Source of the DNA: Liolophura sinensis
Taxonomy: Eukaryota > Mollusca > Polyplacophora > Chitonida > Chitonidae
Length of the DNA stretch: 64,000 nt
Assembly: GCF_032854445.1 (NCBI RefSeq)
Contig: NC_088305.1
Span: forward strand, 11,971,606-12,035,605
Direction of reading: 5' to 3'
Each line of letters opens with the position of its first letter. The first letter of the stretch is position 1. Positions 1 through 10,342 of the stretch are shown piece after piece. Position numbers and translations under genes: made by a program. Below the pieces are notes generated by a model. It saw nothing but the letters and a program-made list of their open reading frames with translations. It had not been told where the DNA came from and searched no databases.

Positions 1-420
1 TGTATCTGTAAAGTAACCGTATTGCTGTTTGTATCGGTAAACTGGCCGTGTTGCTGTTTGTATCTGTAAAGTGGCCGTGTTGCTGGTTTGTGTCCGTAAA
101 GTGGCCGTGTTGCTGGTTTGTTTTCGTGAAGTGGCCGTGTTATTGATGATTTGCTGATGTAAAGCCGTCGTGTTGCTGGTTTGTTTTCGTGAAGTGGCCG
201 TGTTATTGATGATTTGCTGATGTAAAGCCGTCGTGTTGCTGGTTTGTTTTCGTGAAGTGGCCGTGTTATTGATGATTTGCTGATGTAAAGCCGTCGTGTT
301 GCTGATTTCCTGTTGTGAAGTAATCTTGTTTCTGATTTGTTACTTTAAAAAGATCGTGTGGCTGATTTGCTACTGTGAGATAGTCGTATTACTGATTTGT
401 TACTGTAAAGTGGCCGTGTT
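1..420. repeat. ~30-bp minisatellite running in from the left edge, with a 63-bp dimer
   Basis: Units of about 30 bp share a core 'gtaaagtggccgtgttgctg'. From 116 to 304 a 63-bp pair of units is repeated three times nearly exactly (starts 116, 179, 242), so a dimer has been amplified as a higher-order unit. Units toward 420 are more diverged, as expected at an array edge. The array continues beyond the window. The short open frame just after it (421-615) has no support as a gene. Confidence 0.85.
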
Positions 421-836
421 ATGAGTACGTCAAAAACAGTGATGAAAGACAAGATTTTTCAGTTGGCCTGCTGTTTCAATGGCCTGCTGTTTCAAATTCG
501 ATTTCAAAGAGCTGAGAAAAGTGTCCATGATATTCAGGTGCCAAGCGTCACTGATACTTCGTATCACAAACAAATAATTCTGAGACAGAAGGTAGACTTC
601 GTGTTGTTACTCTGACAGTGGATAATAGACACATTTTGTACAAACTGTTTTCATACGTTCGCTATGTTTATTATATTAAAAATCTGCATGTTATCAGTAC
701 GCCACTTCCACTCAAAACATCGCTGACGTCAACATATTGTGCAAATCGAATAATGTGCAATCATCCTTGCATCTTTTGATTTCAGTAATACTGATTATTC
801 ATACATTTTGCGGATGGTTGTAGACTTTCGGCAAAA
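421..836. other. Unassigned unique sequence
   Basis: I see no repeat family, RNA gene or convincing coding exon here. A 64-codon frame at 421-615 starts at the minisatellite edge and resembles nothing I know. Confidence 0.5.
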
Positions 837-837
837 T

Positions 838-990
838 CTGTCCGGTTTCGTCCCAACATAATGATGGCTGCTGTCCTAAAAGTGAAAGATTTTTGAGAGC
901 GACGTGAAACGCGGATGGAATAAATAAATAATTAGAAGTGAAATATTCTTGACTACAGCGTAAAACACCAATCAAATAAATAAATAAATG
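838..990 (+). mobile_element. SINE-A 3' fragments, two pieces
   Basis: 838-905 matches the inner part of SINE-A in diverged form ('cataatgatggctgctgtc'). 934-990 matches its 3' end ('gaaatattcttgactacagc', then 'gtaaaacaccaatcaaataa' and an AATA tail). An extra (AATA) tract at 920-930 separates them, so this may be two overlapping old insertions. The tRNA-like head is missing. Confidence 0.7.
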
Positions 991-1021
991 AATACATTTA
1001 TGACTGGAGGAAAACACGTGT

Positions 1022-1379
1022 TTCCACGCGAATGGTTAGAGAGTCCGCCGCGAAATCGGGAGATCCGGAGATCAAACCCGGATCGGGTTATTCCAAAGAT
1101 CTTAAAAATGGTACACGCTGCTGCCTTGCTTGACGCTCAGCACTGAGAGATTAGAGCAAGGAAACATGACCATTTGGCCTGGTGTTTGTATAATGTGATT
1201 GAGTGGGGTGTCATGTCTGGTGTCTTCGACATGATACGGCAGCACTTTTGCGATATTGACTCGACCTGCCACAAGAAGACAATATACATGTACGCACACC
1301 TACTAATTTCTCGTCCTCATATGACTGAAAAATTGTTCAGTACGACAATGAACTCCAAGCATACATACATCCATACATG
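1022..1379 (+). mobile_element. SINE-C copy
   Basis: The head holds a tRNA-like B box ('ggagatcaaacccgg' near 1068). The body contains 'gctcagcactgagagattag', 'agcaaggaaac' and 'ttcgacatgatac'. The 3' end has 'atatgactgaaaaattgttc', a 'gtacgac' motif and 'ccaagcatacatacat'. The same order recurs at 6185 and 55635 on the + strand and at 3957 and 5455 on the - strand. The last ~60 bp is shared with SINE-B. Confidence 0.75.
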
Positions 1380-1414
1380 AACGATCCCATGCCTTAATAC
1401 CGCAAACGAAACGG

Positions 1415-1488
1415 CGAGAACTGGATTCGAACACGCGTCCAGTCAGCCAGCGATTTAATTGTCTGATTCAGCCAAGACACCGCAGTCA
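1415..1488 (-). other. tRNA-like segment, probably a SINE head or tRNA pseudogene
   Basis: On the minus strand there is an A-box-like 'tggctgaatcagac' and a good B box 'tgttcgaatcc'. A continuous cloverleaf does not form: the acceptor arms pair only partly and the T stem is wrong. I therefore do not call a working tRNA gene. It abuts a SINE-A body on the other strand. Confidence 0.3.
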
Positions 1489-1489
1489 T

Positions 1490-1627
1490 ACAGGGAAGGT
1501 CTGTCACCAGCCTGCGGATGCTCGTGAATTTCCCCCGGTTCTACCAGCCTTTTTCCGACAATAATGCTGTCCGCCGCCGTTTAAGTGAACTATTCTTGAG
1601 TACAACATAAAACACTAAGAAATAAAT
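1490..1627 (+). mobile_element. SINE-A fragment, diverged
   Basis: It matches the SINE-A order: 'gggaaggtctgtcaccagc', 'ctgcggatgctcgtg', 'tttcccccggttc', 'gccgccgtttaagtgaac', 'tattcttgagtac' and a degraded 'ataaaacactaagaaataaa' tail. Substitutions are scattered, so it is old. Confidence 0.75.
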
Positions 1628-2866
1628 GATGAAATTTTGCTGTCCCTTTAATGTAAAGGCCTGGAAAGTTTCGCATGTACACAGTGGATAGAGGCTGGGA
1701 TTTAAAGCTTACAGTTAAAGAAGTGTAATTATTTATTTATTCCGTTGTGGTTTTACGAATATTTAGTGTAAACGACGGCGGTCATATGGGCGAAAAAAAA
1801 CAAAACCCGGTGAGAAGACAGAGAAACCACATAGATACCGGACAAACTTCATGACTTAAAGCCTCAGCCGACCCAGCGACAAGTCTGTCTTATTAGCTAA
1901 TGGTCAATATTTTACCCGAGAGTGACGTCTTAGCCGAATAAATCATCGAACCCGTCATTTGTATAGTTTATTTGATTTGATTCTATTATAGTATAATTTA
2001 TTTATTTGATCGCTGTTTACCTCCGTGCTCAAGAATTCTTTACTTTTGCCTATACATTAAAGCTTAAATTTAAAGTACAATTTTAGGAAATCGCTTTCTT
2101 ATGGATGGAGGAGACAGGACTATCGGGGGTATACCACCGACCTTCGTCAAGTATCCATAGGATGTAAAGACCACTTGAAGTCGTGCAAATAGTAAAATGC
2201 GACGAATGTCTTTGCTTATTTAGTTGATTTACGGTGTACCTTCTCCTAGGGAGAGACTTTAAAGTTTTAGTGTTCCCTTTGTTACTCAATCATTTATACG
2301 CTTGCCGCCAAAATTTATTGATGTGAACGATTGCGTTGCGTCGTGTTCCTGCCTAACTTCCAGCTGTAAAATATTGTACGCAAGAAGGGCTATTTGTCAC
2401 ATGTAATAGGAAAACATTATTACCTCTAACAGCAAACTTTTTTTCCGATAAAGGGATGGCAATTTTTTTTTATTCTAAAACACAGAAAATAAACCTACCT
2501 TTTCTTCCATCGAGATGTTTTTATTGTCGCAAAGCAGACAGCATGGTATTCACATTTCTAACTAATCCCCGTCTGGGTGAGATATACGTGATGAATGTTG
2601 CTCACTCAAAGATATTCTTTTTTTATTAACGATGGGAAAAATCAAATAGTTTGTCCAGTACACAAGGAAAAGCACAAAACCCACTTGTTATGAAAACTGA
2701 TTGACCAGCATGAGGTAAAGATGTACGTCTAGTTGGAGCACCGTTGTTTACTTTGCACTGTTGCTAAAAACTATGACCAACTTTTTATTCGTCGTCTGAG
2801 GATACTATTGACGACAAGCATGAACTGAAACTTATTTCATTGACAGAAGATCAATAGCTGTTACGT
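1628..2866. other. Unassigned sequence with a small family F fragment
   Basis: At 2095-2160 there is a diverged family F match ('ggatggaggagacagg', 'ccaccgaccttcgtcaag'). The rest is AT-rich sequence in which I see no gene, RNA or other repeat. Confidence 0.45.
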
Positions 2867-3302
2867 TGAAATCAACGTAGCAGTTATTTTAAACTTGCAT
2901 TTTGGGCTTACTGACTGTGTGCTTATTATTTGAACTAAAGATCTATGTATTCTCACTGGACAGGCTTCACTGGGAAAATTGGTCGTTGCAACGTTGGGTG
3001 TAAACTGTGACTGGAATTTATATATCCTTCGACGATAAGGTTAATGGTCAGGTGCGATGACTAACAGAATCGAGGTACACCTCCGGGCATCCTCTTGAAC
3101 TTGATAAAGATGTTTGCACGAAGTCTCAAGCGAGCAAGTGACAAACAGGTAAGGGCAACCCTGTTGATTAAAGGATAATGGCGAACATTTGAAACTCTAA
3201 GCGAAGTGAAAATGAGATAAATTAACGGCTTTAATTTCAAGGATATTTACCCTTTCACGTTTGTCTGGAGTTGCATACGAGCAGTAGAAAGTGCCGCTTC
3301 TT

Positions 3303-3317
3303 GTATATATGTATGTA

Positions 3318-3398
<81 letters not shown>
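3303..3398. repeat. (TATG)n-(TG)n microsatellite
   Basis: TATG repeats with a few TA pairs pass into about 20 TG repeats. (TGTA) units resume after the SINE-A at about 3630-3646, so the SINE interrupts a simple-repeat tract. Confidence 0.95.
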
Positions 3399-3400
<2 letters not shown>

Positions 3401-3629
3401 GGGGCCTCCGTTGCTCAGTTGGTTAGCGCGCTAGCGCAGCGTAATGACACAGGAGCCTCTCACCATTGAGTTCATGCTGGCCTCCTCTCCAGCCGTAACT
3501 GAAAAGGTCTGACAACAACCTGCGAATGGTCATGGGTTTCCCCCGGGCTCTGCGTGGTTTCCGCACACTATAATTGCTGGCCGCCGTCGCACAAGTGAAA
3601 TATTCTTGAGTACGGCGTAAAACACCAAT
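3399..3629 (+). mobile_element. SINE-A, near full length, with tRNA-like head
   Basis: It begins 'ggggcctccgttgctcagtt' with A box 'ttgctcagttgg'. It continues through the body ('ctcatgctggcc' type) to 'gccgccgtcgcacaagtgaa', 'tattcttgagtacggcg' and 'taaaacaccaatg'. It ends directly in (TGTA)n, matching the microsatellite on its left, so the target site was inside the simple repeat and an exact TSD cannot be read. Confidence 0.88.
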
Positions 3630-3639
3630 GTATGTATGT

Positions 3640-3956
3640 ATGTATGCTGGTGACTTACGTGGTATTTAATGTTACTGTAGGTAAAATGTGATAAGAACAC
3701 AGCATTTTGAGTGATACTGAACCTGTGACGTCCAATATGTTGCATTTTTTGCACCTAATTCTGTTTAAGCCATGGTACTTGGGGACCTGTAAATTTCTAC
3801 TATTTAAACATTTATATGATCAGTGAGAATAAAAACCTGAGGTTTAAAACTAACAAGACGACGTATTTCAACGATTATTTAAGTGTGACCATTTGCCAAT
3901 CATCACACTGTCGTCCATGTTGTAAATCTTTTTCTATACTGGTATTAGCAACTTTT
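3640..3956 (+). repeat. Family D copy in duplication unit 1
   Basis: It contains 'acacagcattttgag', 'tgacgtcc', 'cctaattctgtttaagcc', 'atttatatgatcagtgag', and the 3' block 'gtgtgaccatttgcc' and 'tcacactgtcgtcc'. The same order and strand occur in unit 2 and at many other sites. Confidence 0.75.
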
Positions 3957-4195
3957 CAGTCATATGATGACTATAAGTCATTAAGTGTGTGTAGTTATAC
4001 TATGTCTTCTTGTGACAGGGGTATTCCATGCTACCAAAGTGCTGTGGCCACTCAAGTATCATGCCGCAGACACCTGACATGACACTCAACCAAATCACAT
4101 TATACTGACACCGGGCTGTTTCCTCCGTCTAACCTCTCCGTACAGAGCGCCAAGCGATGCATCAACAGATACCATTTTTAAAATCTTTGATATGA
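3957..4195 (-). mobile_element. SINE-C, minus strand, diverged
   Basis: Reading the minus strand gives the SINE-C body: the end of the head near 4190, a 'taccattttta' complement, 'gctctgtacgg'-type sequence, 'gtcatgtcaggtgtc' and the tail complement at 'tcatatgatgac'. Its partner at 5455 occupies the same place in the second duplication unit. Confidence 0.65.
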
Positions 4196-4774
4196 ACCGA
4201 CCTGGCCGCTTATTTTGAGGTTTATTGACAGTGATTAAAACAAAAGTTTTAAATAATTTTAGTTATTTTGGAAGACGTGTCGAAACAGACGACAGTTATT
4301 TTTATGATGTGTTCGGCAACTATAAATCATACTTTAATCTAGAATTTTGGGCTTTCTGGCTGTTTGAACTGAAAATCTATGTATTCTCATTGTAAAGGCT
4401 TCACGAAAATGATTCACTGCAGCGTTCGGCGCAAACTGTGACTGAAATTTGTATGCCCTTGAACGATAAGGTTAATGGACAGGTGCGATGACTCGAACAG
4501 AATCGGTGTACGGCGCCGGGCTTCCTGGCGAACTTGATAAACATGCGTGCACGAAGCGGGCAAAAACAGGTAAGGGCAAGCGTGTTCATTAAAGGATAAT
4601 GGCGGGCATGTGGAGCACTAAGCAAAGTAAGAATGTTAAATCCAAGGATAATTACTATTATGTTTGTCTGGAATTGAGCGCATGCAAATAGAAAGTACTA
4701 CCTGTTGCATGTATACAGTGTATGTATAAATGTATGCTTGGGGATTTTATGTCATACTTGTAATGGTATTGTGT

Positions 4775-5042
4775 TATTTATTTATTTATTTGATTGGTAT
4801 TTTACGCCGTACTCAAGAATATTTCACTTATACGACGGCGGCCAGCATGATGGTGGGAGGAAACAGGGCAGAGCCAGGGGGAAACCCACGTCCACCCGCA
4901 GGTTGCTGGAAGACCTTCCCAAGTACGACCAAAGAGGAAGCCAGTATGAGCTGGACTTGTACTCACAGTGACCGCATTGGTGAGAGACTTCTGGGTCATT
5001 ACGCTGTGCTAGCGCGCTAACCAACTGAGCCACGGAGGCCCC
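4775..5042 (-). mobile_element. Full-length SINE-A with 15-bp target-site duplication
   Basis: This is the cleanest SINE-A, 268 bp. The 15-bp repeat 'gtaatggtattgtgt' flanks it at 4760-4774 and 5043-5057. On the minus strand it starts 'ggggcctccgtggctcagtt' (A box 'tggctcagttgg'), with B box 'gagtacaagtcc' about 80 bp in. It ends in 'tacggcgtaaaataccaatc' and (AATA)n. The A and B boxes imply internal RNA polymerase III transcription, which is known for tRNA-derived SINEs. The long frames here on both strands come from the SINE and are not genes. Confidence 0.95.
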
Positions 5043-5045
5043 GTA

Positions 5046-5454
5046 ATGGTATTGTGTGTAAAATGTGATGACAACACAGCATTTTGAGAACTGGAGTTAG
5101 AACTTACAAGATTACACTTGTAACGTCAAAGTAGAATTAGTTGACGTAATAGTTTGAAGTTACAAGTTGACCTTAGACCCTCTGACTAAAGGTCTCTCAT
5201 TTTAGAACCGGTGACGTCTATCTGCAATTAACACCGCCGCAAATTTTCTTGCCTAATACTGCTTAGACGGAGTGCCTGTAAATTACTATTGTTTAATCAT
5301 TCACATGAATAGTAAGAATAAAACCATGAGGTAAACTGACAACAGGCTATATCTCACCGGTTTAGTGTGACCTTTTGCTAGTTGTCACACTGTCATTGTT
5401 ACTCCGGTTTATTCTTTATGCTTGAAGTCTGTTATTATGTGAAATTTTTTTTTT
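5046..5454 (+). repeat. Family D copy in duplication unit 2
   Basis: It has the fullest 5' part of any D copy ('aaaatgtgatgacaacacag', 'cattttgagaactgg'), then 'gcaattaacaccgccgc', 'cctaatactgcttag', 'aaactgacaacaggc', 'tcaccggtttagtgtgacc' and 'tcacactgtcattg'. A small duplication of 'aacttacaag / gaagttacaag' lies near 5100-5160. Confidence 0.75.
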
Positions 5455-5695
5455 TAGTCATATGACGACGTGGAGCCCTTGTGTGCGTACATGTGCTGTG
5501 TCTTCTCGTAAAGTCAATACCGCCAAAGTGCTGTCGTCACTGAACTATCATACCGAATACACCAGATTTCCATCCCACCCAGTGATATTGTACTGACACC
5601 GGCCAATCATCCTGTTTCCTCGCTCTATCCTTTCAGTGCTGAGGGTCAAACGAGGCAATAAGAAGTACCATTTTTAAAGCCATGTATGACCCGAC
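5455..5695 (-). mobile_element. SINE-C, minus strand
   Basis: The tail complement ('gtcatatgacgacg') comes first, followed by 'gccaaagtgctgtcg', 'actatcataccgaatacacc', 'tattgtactgacaccggcc', 'gtttcctcgctc' and 'gtaccatttttaaag'. The order matches + strand SINE-C copies read in reverse. Confidence 0.7.
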
Positions 5696-5800
5696 TTGGC
5701 CGCTTGTTGTGAGGCTTGCTGGCAGCCATTAAAACAAAAATCAACACATAGTAAGTGTAATCTTAGTTTTCTTGGAAGAGGGGTCGAAACAGACCTTTAG

Positions 5801-6180
5801 GACGACAGCTTTTTTTGAGACGTGACTGACACGAGCTCGCTTAACTCGCGCCCAACGCCCTATATGGGAGTAAACGGGGATCGCATGACGCCACAGCGGA
5901 AAGCGATGTCTTCTCGGGGTATAGAAATATTTCACGCCTGATTGGTTAAAACAAAACGCGCAAAGCTATGCTGCTTACATGATGGCTCTTTCTATTTTCA
6001 CATTGTGACCCTTTTCATCAACTTCATTATATAAAATGCTACACATATTATATTGTGAGGGTGCGATACTTTATCTATACATAGATAGATTTGGTGTAGT
6101 GTGGTCTTGTCTTTTGACGCTTCGCCAAACTTCGAAGGCGGGAAATGCGTCGCTATTCTACACAGAAGCGGGATAGCTTT
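5801..6180. other. Unassigned sequence
   Basis: I see no gene or known repeat. A 64-codon minus frame at 5741-5935 has no recognisable product. Confidence 0.45.
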
Positions 6181-6184
6181 TCTG

Positions 6185-6425
6185 ATCTAATGCGTAGAGA
6201 GCCCCCCTCCCCCTCTAAATCGGAAGACCAGGGATCAACCCCGGGTCGTGTCATACTAAAGACTTTTAAAATGGTACTTGTTTCTGTCTCGCGAGGCGCT
6301 CAGCTGTGAGAGATTAGAACAAGGAAACGAGTTGGTCCGGTGTCAGAATAATGTGGTCGGGTTGGGTGTCATGTCTGGTGTGTTCGGCATGATACTTCAG
6401 TGGCGGCAGCACTTTGGTCGATTGT
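6185..6425 (+). mobile_element. SINE-C, 3' truncated
   Basis: The head shows 'gcgtagagagcccccctccc' and B box 'gggatcaaccccgg'. It continues 'catactaaagac', 'aaaatggtacttg', 'gctcagctgtgagagattag', 'gttcggcatgatac' and 'ggcggcagcactttgg'. The shared tail is absent. Confidence 0.75.
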
Positions 6426-6929
6426 TTGTTCCAATCAAAGCCTAGATAAACTAGATTGTCTCTAGGAAAGAGTCATATAAATCAAGCAAAATAAAACTTG
6501 TAACGACTGCCCATGAGTTGGAACAAAAAGAATTTGTTAGCTGCAGATGTTCACTTTGTAAGGATTTGCTCCAAAACACGTTGAAGCATTGTTAAGTGGG
6601 TGCTTCACACATATCTAGTTTGGCTTCAGTACTTTTGTTACTCTCTGTTTTCTACATATTGTAATAATTTTCTGCTTCTTTACTCTTTGAATACATACGT
6701 ATAAATTATTGAAAAAAAAAATTAAATTTTTATATTACGAAGCAATTGTTTGTTTCGTAGATTGTAGTTAATACCAACATCTTTTATATAATTATAGCTA
6801 TGTTTTACAGAATGCAGTATGCTGCCAAACAATTGTTTTTCTTTCCTTGTAAAAATTGTATTGATTTAGCTTAAGGCTAATGTATTTTTATGTTTTTTTT
6901 TATAAAACACCTATCTTAAAAATTCTATT
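6426..6929. other. AT-rich unassigned sequence
   Basis: It is strongly AT-rich, with short A and T runs near 6710 and 6890. I see no coding exon or repeat family. Confidence 0.5.
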
Positions 6930-7355
6930 CCACTTTATTGTCTGTTCATCAAGGTGTGAAACATGATATGATTACTTGCTAACTATCACACTGTTCTGCT
7001 CTGATTTTGTGCTGTAAGTCATGTATTTTGTATTTCTGCATAAACCAGGACTCTGATGTTGAACTAGGGATCCGGAGGCTTTCAGGTTAATATTCATTGA
7101 GCAGATGGAGTATTTCTAGACCAGTTACGTCTGATAAATTGTAGATAACATCATGGCCTTTTTACCTAATTCTGCACAAGCCATTGTATTTGGCTACTGT
7201 TTAAGCATTTACACCAACATTTAGAGTAAATCCCTAACTGAGGTAAATTGACAAGAGGCCGTATTTCACCAGTTAGATCTGATCTTTTGCCAGTTTTCAC
7301 ACCGTTGTCGCTGCTCTGATTTTACACTGTCTGCTGGAAGTTTATTATGATGATC
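6930..7355 (+). repeat. Two family D copies, the first partial
   Basis: 6930-7035 carries only the 3' block ('ctaactatcacactg', 'gctgtaagtcatgta'). 7085-7355 is nearly complete: 'acctaattctgcacaagcc', 'gtttaagcatttacacc', 'ctgaggtaaattgacaag', 'aggccgtatttcacc', 'tgccagttttcacaccg' and 'ttgtcgctgctctg'. Both are on the + strand. Confidence 0.75.
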
Positions 7356-7893
7356 ACCGCTGTTGTATACTATCAGTGTTGTATAAGATCAATGTCTTCG
7401 CTGAGCGCGTAATCTGGAACTCTGAATTCAGGCATAGAAAGTCGCATTTGTTAGCCATCAATCACAACTGACGTCCCGTGTCAACAATCGCAAGACCAAT
7501 ATCAAAACCAAGACAAACCACCAAATTAACTAATGGTTTATGACTAGTGCAGGTAGAAATGTGGTTATTTCTTGTTTTAAGAGAAAATGTTCAGACAAAA
7601 TATTAAAATAAATTCCTGAGAGAGTATGCTCACTGAAACAGGCGCATGTACTCTATATAACAGTTACAAGGCCATTCGAAATGAAGACAACCTCAAAGAA
7701 CAAATTTATATCCACGTATTACTTTCTATATAATTTAACATCCGCCTAGTACATCTGATGCTCTAACACCAGCTTTGACTTGTTTCCCGGGTAAGGTTTC
7801 CAGTGTTGAACAGTCATATTGTCCTATGGTTTCAAGGACTGACTGTAAGCTCTGGTTAAAGGAGAAATGTCTCGACTCAAAAACAAGGTGAGC

Positions 7894-7896
<3 letters not shown>
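7356..7896. other. Unassigned sequence with a weak family E trace
   Basis: Near 7470-7545, 'caacaatcgcaagacc' followed by 'acaaaccaccaa' resembles the E8 module seen clearly at 27700, 35530 and 41210. The rest is unassigned. Confidence 0.35.

Positions 7897-7970
<74 letters not shown>
7897..7970. repeat. (CT)n microsatellite, about 37 repeats
   Basis: An uninterrupted CT run. It creates an artefactual Arg-Glu repeat frame on the minus strand (7735-7983), which is not a gene. Confidence 0.98.
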
Positions 7971-7974
<4 letters not shown>

Positions 7975-9439
7975 GAGAACCAATCAATTTGGCAGGAGCA
8001 TGGAGAATTCGGGGATATCCCGCCGGTAGAGCCTTAATCCTGGTCATGCTCTGCCCGGATGATATCTACCGACCGGCTATGTTCACGAAGTGGTAAATCT
8101 GCTTTTCTTATTGCTTTGTCGTTCATGTATCTATAAAAGGTTGAAGATACTGGGATATTGATTGGATAGTTGTATCGCCTTTGGCTGATCAAGTGTCAAT
8201 CAAACTTGAAGGAATACTCTTCTTACGGTATTAATTATTGAGTGGAGAAGAGAGCCTGCCATCAGGAACTATAGCTCTCTGTCATTTTATTGGATTGCTT
8301 CTGATCGTTTATACAGCTAGCAGATATAAAATGAACTCCCTGTTGGCATTTTACAGACGCTCGATGTTGGCAGCCGACTTTTGACACCTAGCAATAAATC
8401 CACTGGGAGAGCCTCTCGATCTAAGATTTAGCAGAATTGTGCGATTTTGTGATTGTGTGACATGTGGGTAATACACTGTACACCCGTATGGCAGATTTCA
8501 AAGGAAATGCTCATGTTTCTTTGATTAATTGAAAAACTTATTTCATTAAGTCTTATTTCCGGCATCCCATAATGTTTTTGAATAGGTTAATTATGATCCT
8601 ATTGCAGCTAGATATTGTTTTAATCAAATCTTATACGTTATCCGAACATATCGCTAAAATAATAGCTTACTTTAACCTGTAAGATAAATTACATAGACAT
8701 GTAGATCGATGTTACTCAGGTAACTCTTGGCATTTGCTGGAAAAAATATAATGCATCATTTCAAGGCATATAGATCTTTTTCGTAATATCTCATTAGAGT
8801 TCATTAATGTTAACGTGTGCATTATTTTGCAACTTTCCAGAGACATGGGCATTCTGATGGAGGAACTATCGAATGGGTTGTCAAACCCACGGGATGTATT
8901 TGTCATAACTGTAAAACATTGTTATATCTGCAAGATCTTTCACACGTCATAAATGTAGGTGTTACATATCAGTGAAATGTATAAACTTCGTGAGCAGAAT
9001 ACATCTACAAGAACTGTTTGATCAGACTTGCCTGGAAAAATCAGTTCTGTTAATTTCGATTTACTGGACTGATCGTAACAGAAGTGCTGGACATAGACCC
9101 TTTATTACAAGCACTTGAAAACTGCCCACTACAAAATTTACCATGCAAATCCTTATTTTAAAAAAGGGAAATAATAAACTTCAGGTAGTTCCATTTTCTT
9201 GACCGCAGACTGGAGGGTGTAGAAGAGTGTTGCTTGGGGATATAACCTTATCTACATGGCTATGAACCACCACATATGGTGTGGCAATATTGTAGGGCTT
9301 TTGTAGGACAAAAACGTTTTTGCATAGTGTTCTCGTGTAACATTTACTCATTGTTGGAATCGGTCTTGTAGTTTACAGGATCGCTGGCGATATAGCCTTA
9401 TCTACAGGCATTGATGGTTGATGGTTGCCTTGACTTACA
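7971..9439. other. Unassigned AT-rich sequence
   Basis: I find no repeat family, no RNA gene and no convincing exon in about 1.5 kb. A TATA-like 'agatataaaatg' sits at 8322, but the frame after it closes within 20 codons. 'gatataaccttatctaca' near 9238 and 'gatatagccttatctaca' near 9389 are a short local direct repeat. Confidence 0.45.
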
Positions 9440-9590
9440 TGTAAACAGATTCCGATTAAACTTCACTGCATATTTTCACCAAATCCTGTTTAAGTCATCA
9501 TGGAAGGGCGTGTAATTTGCTGGTGTCTAACCATTTACAGGAACAGATAGATTTCGCCGCTGCTCTGGTTCTCTTCGCTATGTTCTAGTT
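9440..9590 (+). repeat. Family D, internally deleted
   Basis: It matches 'cactgcatattttcaccaaa', 'tcctgtttaagtcatcatgg' and 'accatttacaggaacag', then jumps to 'cgccgctgctctggtt'. The middle ~80 bp of D is missing. Confidence 0.65.
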
Positions 9591-9644
9591 TTTTTTTATT
9601 AATTAGGAAATAGTTCACTTAATTGATCATGTGTCAGTCTGGTT

Positions 9645-9800
9645 CATTAGTGGAGGGGGGAAACCAATATGTAGAGTAAATCACATACCTTCGCCAGGTA
9701 CATGACCAACCTATCACATAAATCCACAGCTGAACCAGCGTGGGCTGAAATCGAACGCTCGACCCCACAGACCCGGTAGAATGAGACGAGTTCACCGTTC
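9645..9800. repeat. Family F fragment and tRNA-like stretch
   Basis: 'ggaggggggaaacc' and 'accttcgccaggtacatgac' at 9650-9715 match family F. On the minus strand of 9716-9800 there is a B-box-like 'gcgttcgatttc', suggesting a SINE head. I see no cloverleaf. Confidence 0.4.
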
Positions 9801-10238
9801 AACCTGCCCGTGACCCCTTGAACAAGTAGAAATACCGGTGTAGCACGTAAGAAGTTTGACGCGCAATCAGTCAGTCTGCTTCTAGACGATTAGATCCCCA
9901 AGGGAATGAGTTGTGGAAAAGCCCCAGATTAGCATTAATCTCGGTTATCTGTCTTCTGAGTTTTTCCGTCGCCACGATATGGTTGCGGTACTGCCAATAT
10001 GACGTTAAGCCATGATTATTCATTCTACCTTCTCCCATTAAGCAAGTTGTGTAATGGCATACTAAAGATATGTCAGTTTCACAGCTCTCAATCATTTTCA
10101 AGGATAGTGGTTCTATGGCCCCGATCGAGGATAAAATTGTGTGCTACCATAGAATGCCCAATATTTATCGTTATGTAACTGTTTGGTTTTAATAACTTAA
10201 AACCATGTAAAAAGAACCAAAATTCAAACAAGATAATA

Positions 10239-10342
10239 TTTTATTTATTTATTTTGTTGCTGTTTTACGCGGTACTGAAAAATATTTTACTCATGAGGCG
10301 TCGATCAGCATTATGGTGGAGGGAAACCAGGCAGAACGCCAT
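10239..10342 (-). mobile_element. SINE-A 3' fragment
   Basis: On the plus strand it reads 'atttatttattttgttgctg', then 'ttttacgcggtactg', a degraded 'aatattttactcatgaggcg' and 'cagcattatggtgg'. Only the 3' ~100 bp of the element is present. Confidence 0.75.

Larger units (their letters stand above)
2867..5800 (+). repeat. 1.43-kb direct tandem duplication (two units)
   Basis: Unit 1 (~2867-4325) and unit 2 (~4330-5800) run in the same order. A shared block at 2941 and 4374 includes 'atctatgtattctca', 'ataaggttaatgg', 'caggtgcgatgac' and 'attaaaggataatggcg'. It is followed in both units by a family D copy, a minus-strand SINE-C, and a block with 'gacctggccgctt' and 'ggtcgaaacagac'. The offset at the start is about 1433 bp. 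The D and SINE-C copies therefore predate the duplication. The SINE-A copies at 3399 (+) and 4775 (-) differ in site and strand and came after it. Confidence 0.85.

Noticed and set aside
421-615. 64-codon plus ORF beginning at the minisatellite edge
   Set aside because: It contains a small internal duplication ('ggcctgctgtttcaa') and resembles no protein I know; length is within chance.
3399-3475. tRNA gene with A and B boxes
   Set aside because: The head belongs to SINE-A; no full cloverleaf forms and the same head recurs with the same body in other copies.
4705-5033. Four overlapping ORFs on both strands
   Set aside because: All lie in a TSD-flanked SINE-A.
7735-7983. Arg-Glu repeat protein on the minus strand
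   Set aside because: Produced by the (CT)n microsatellite.
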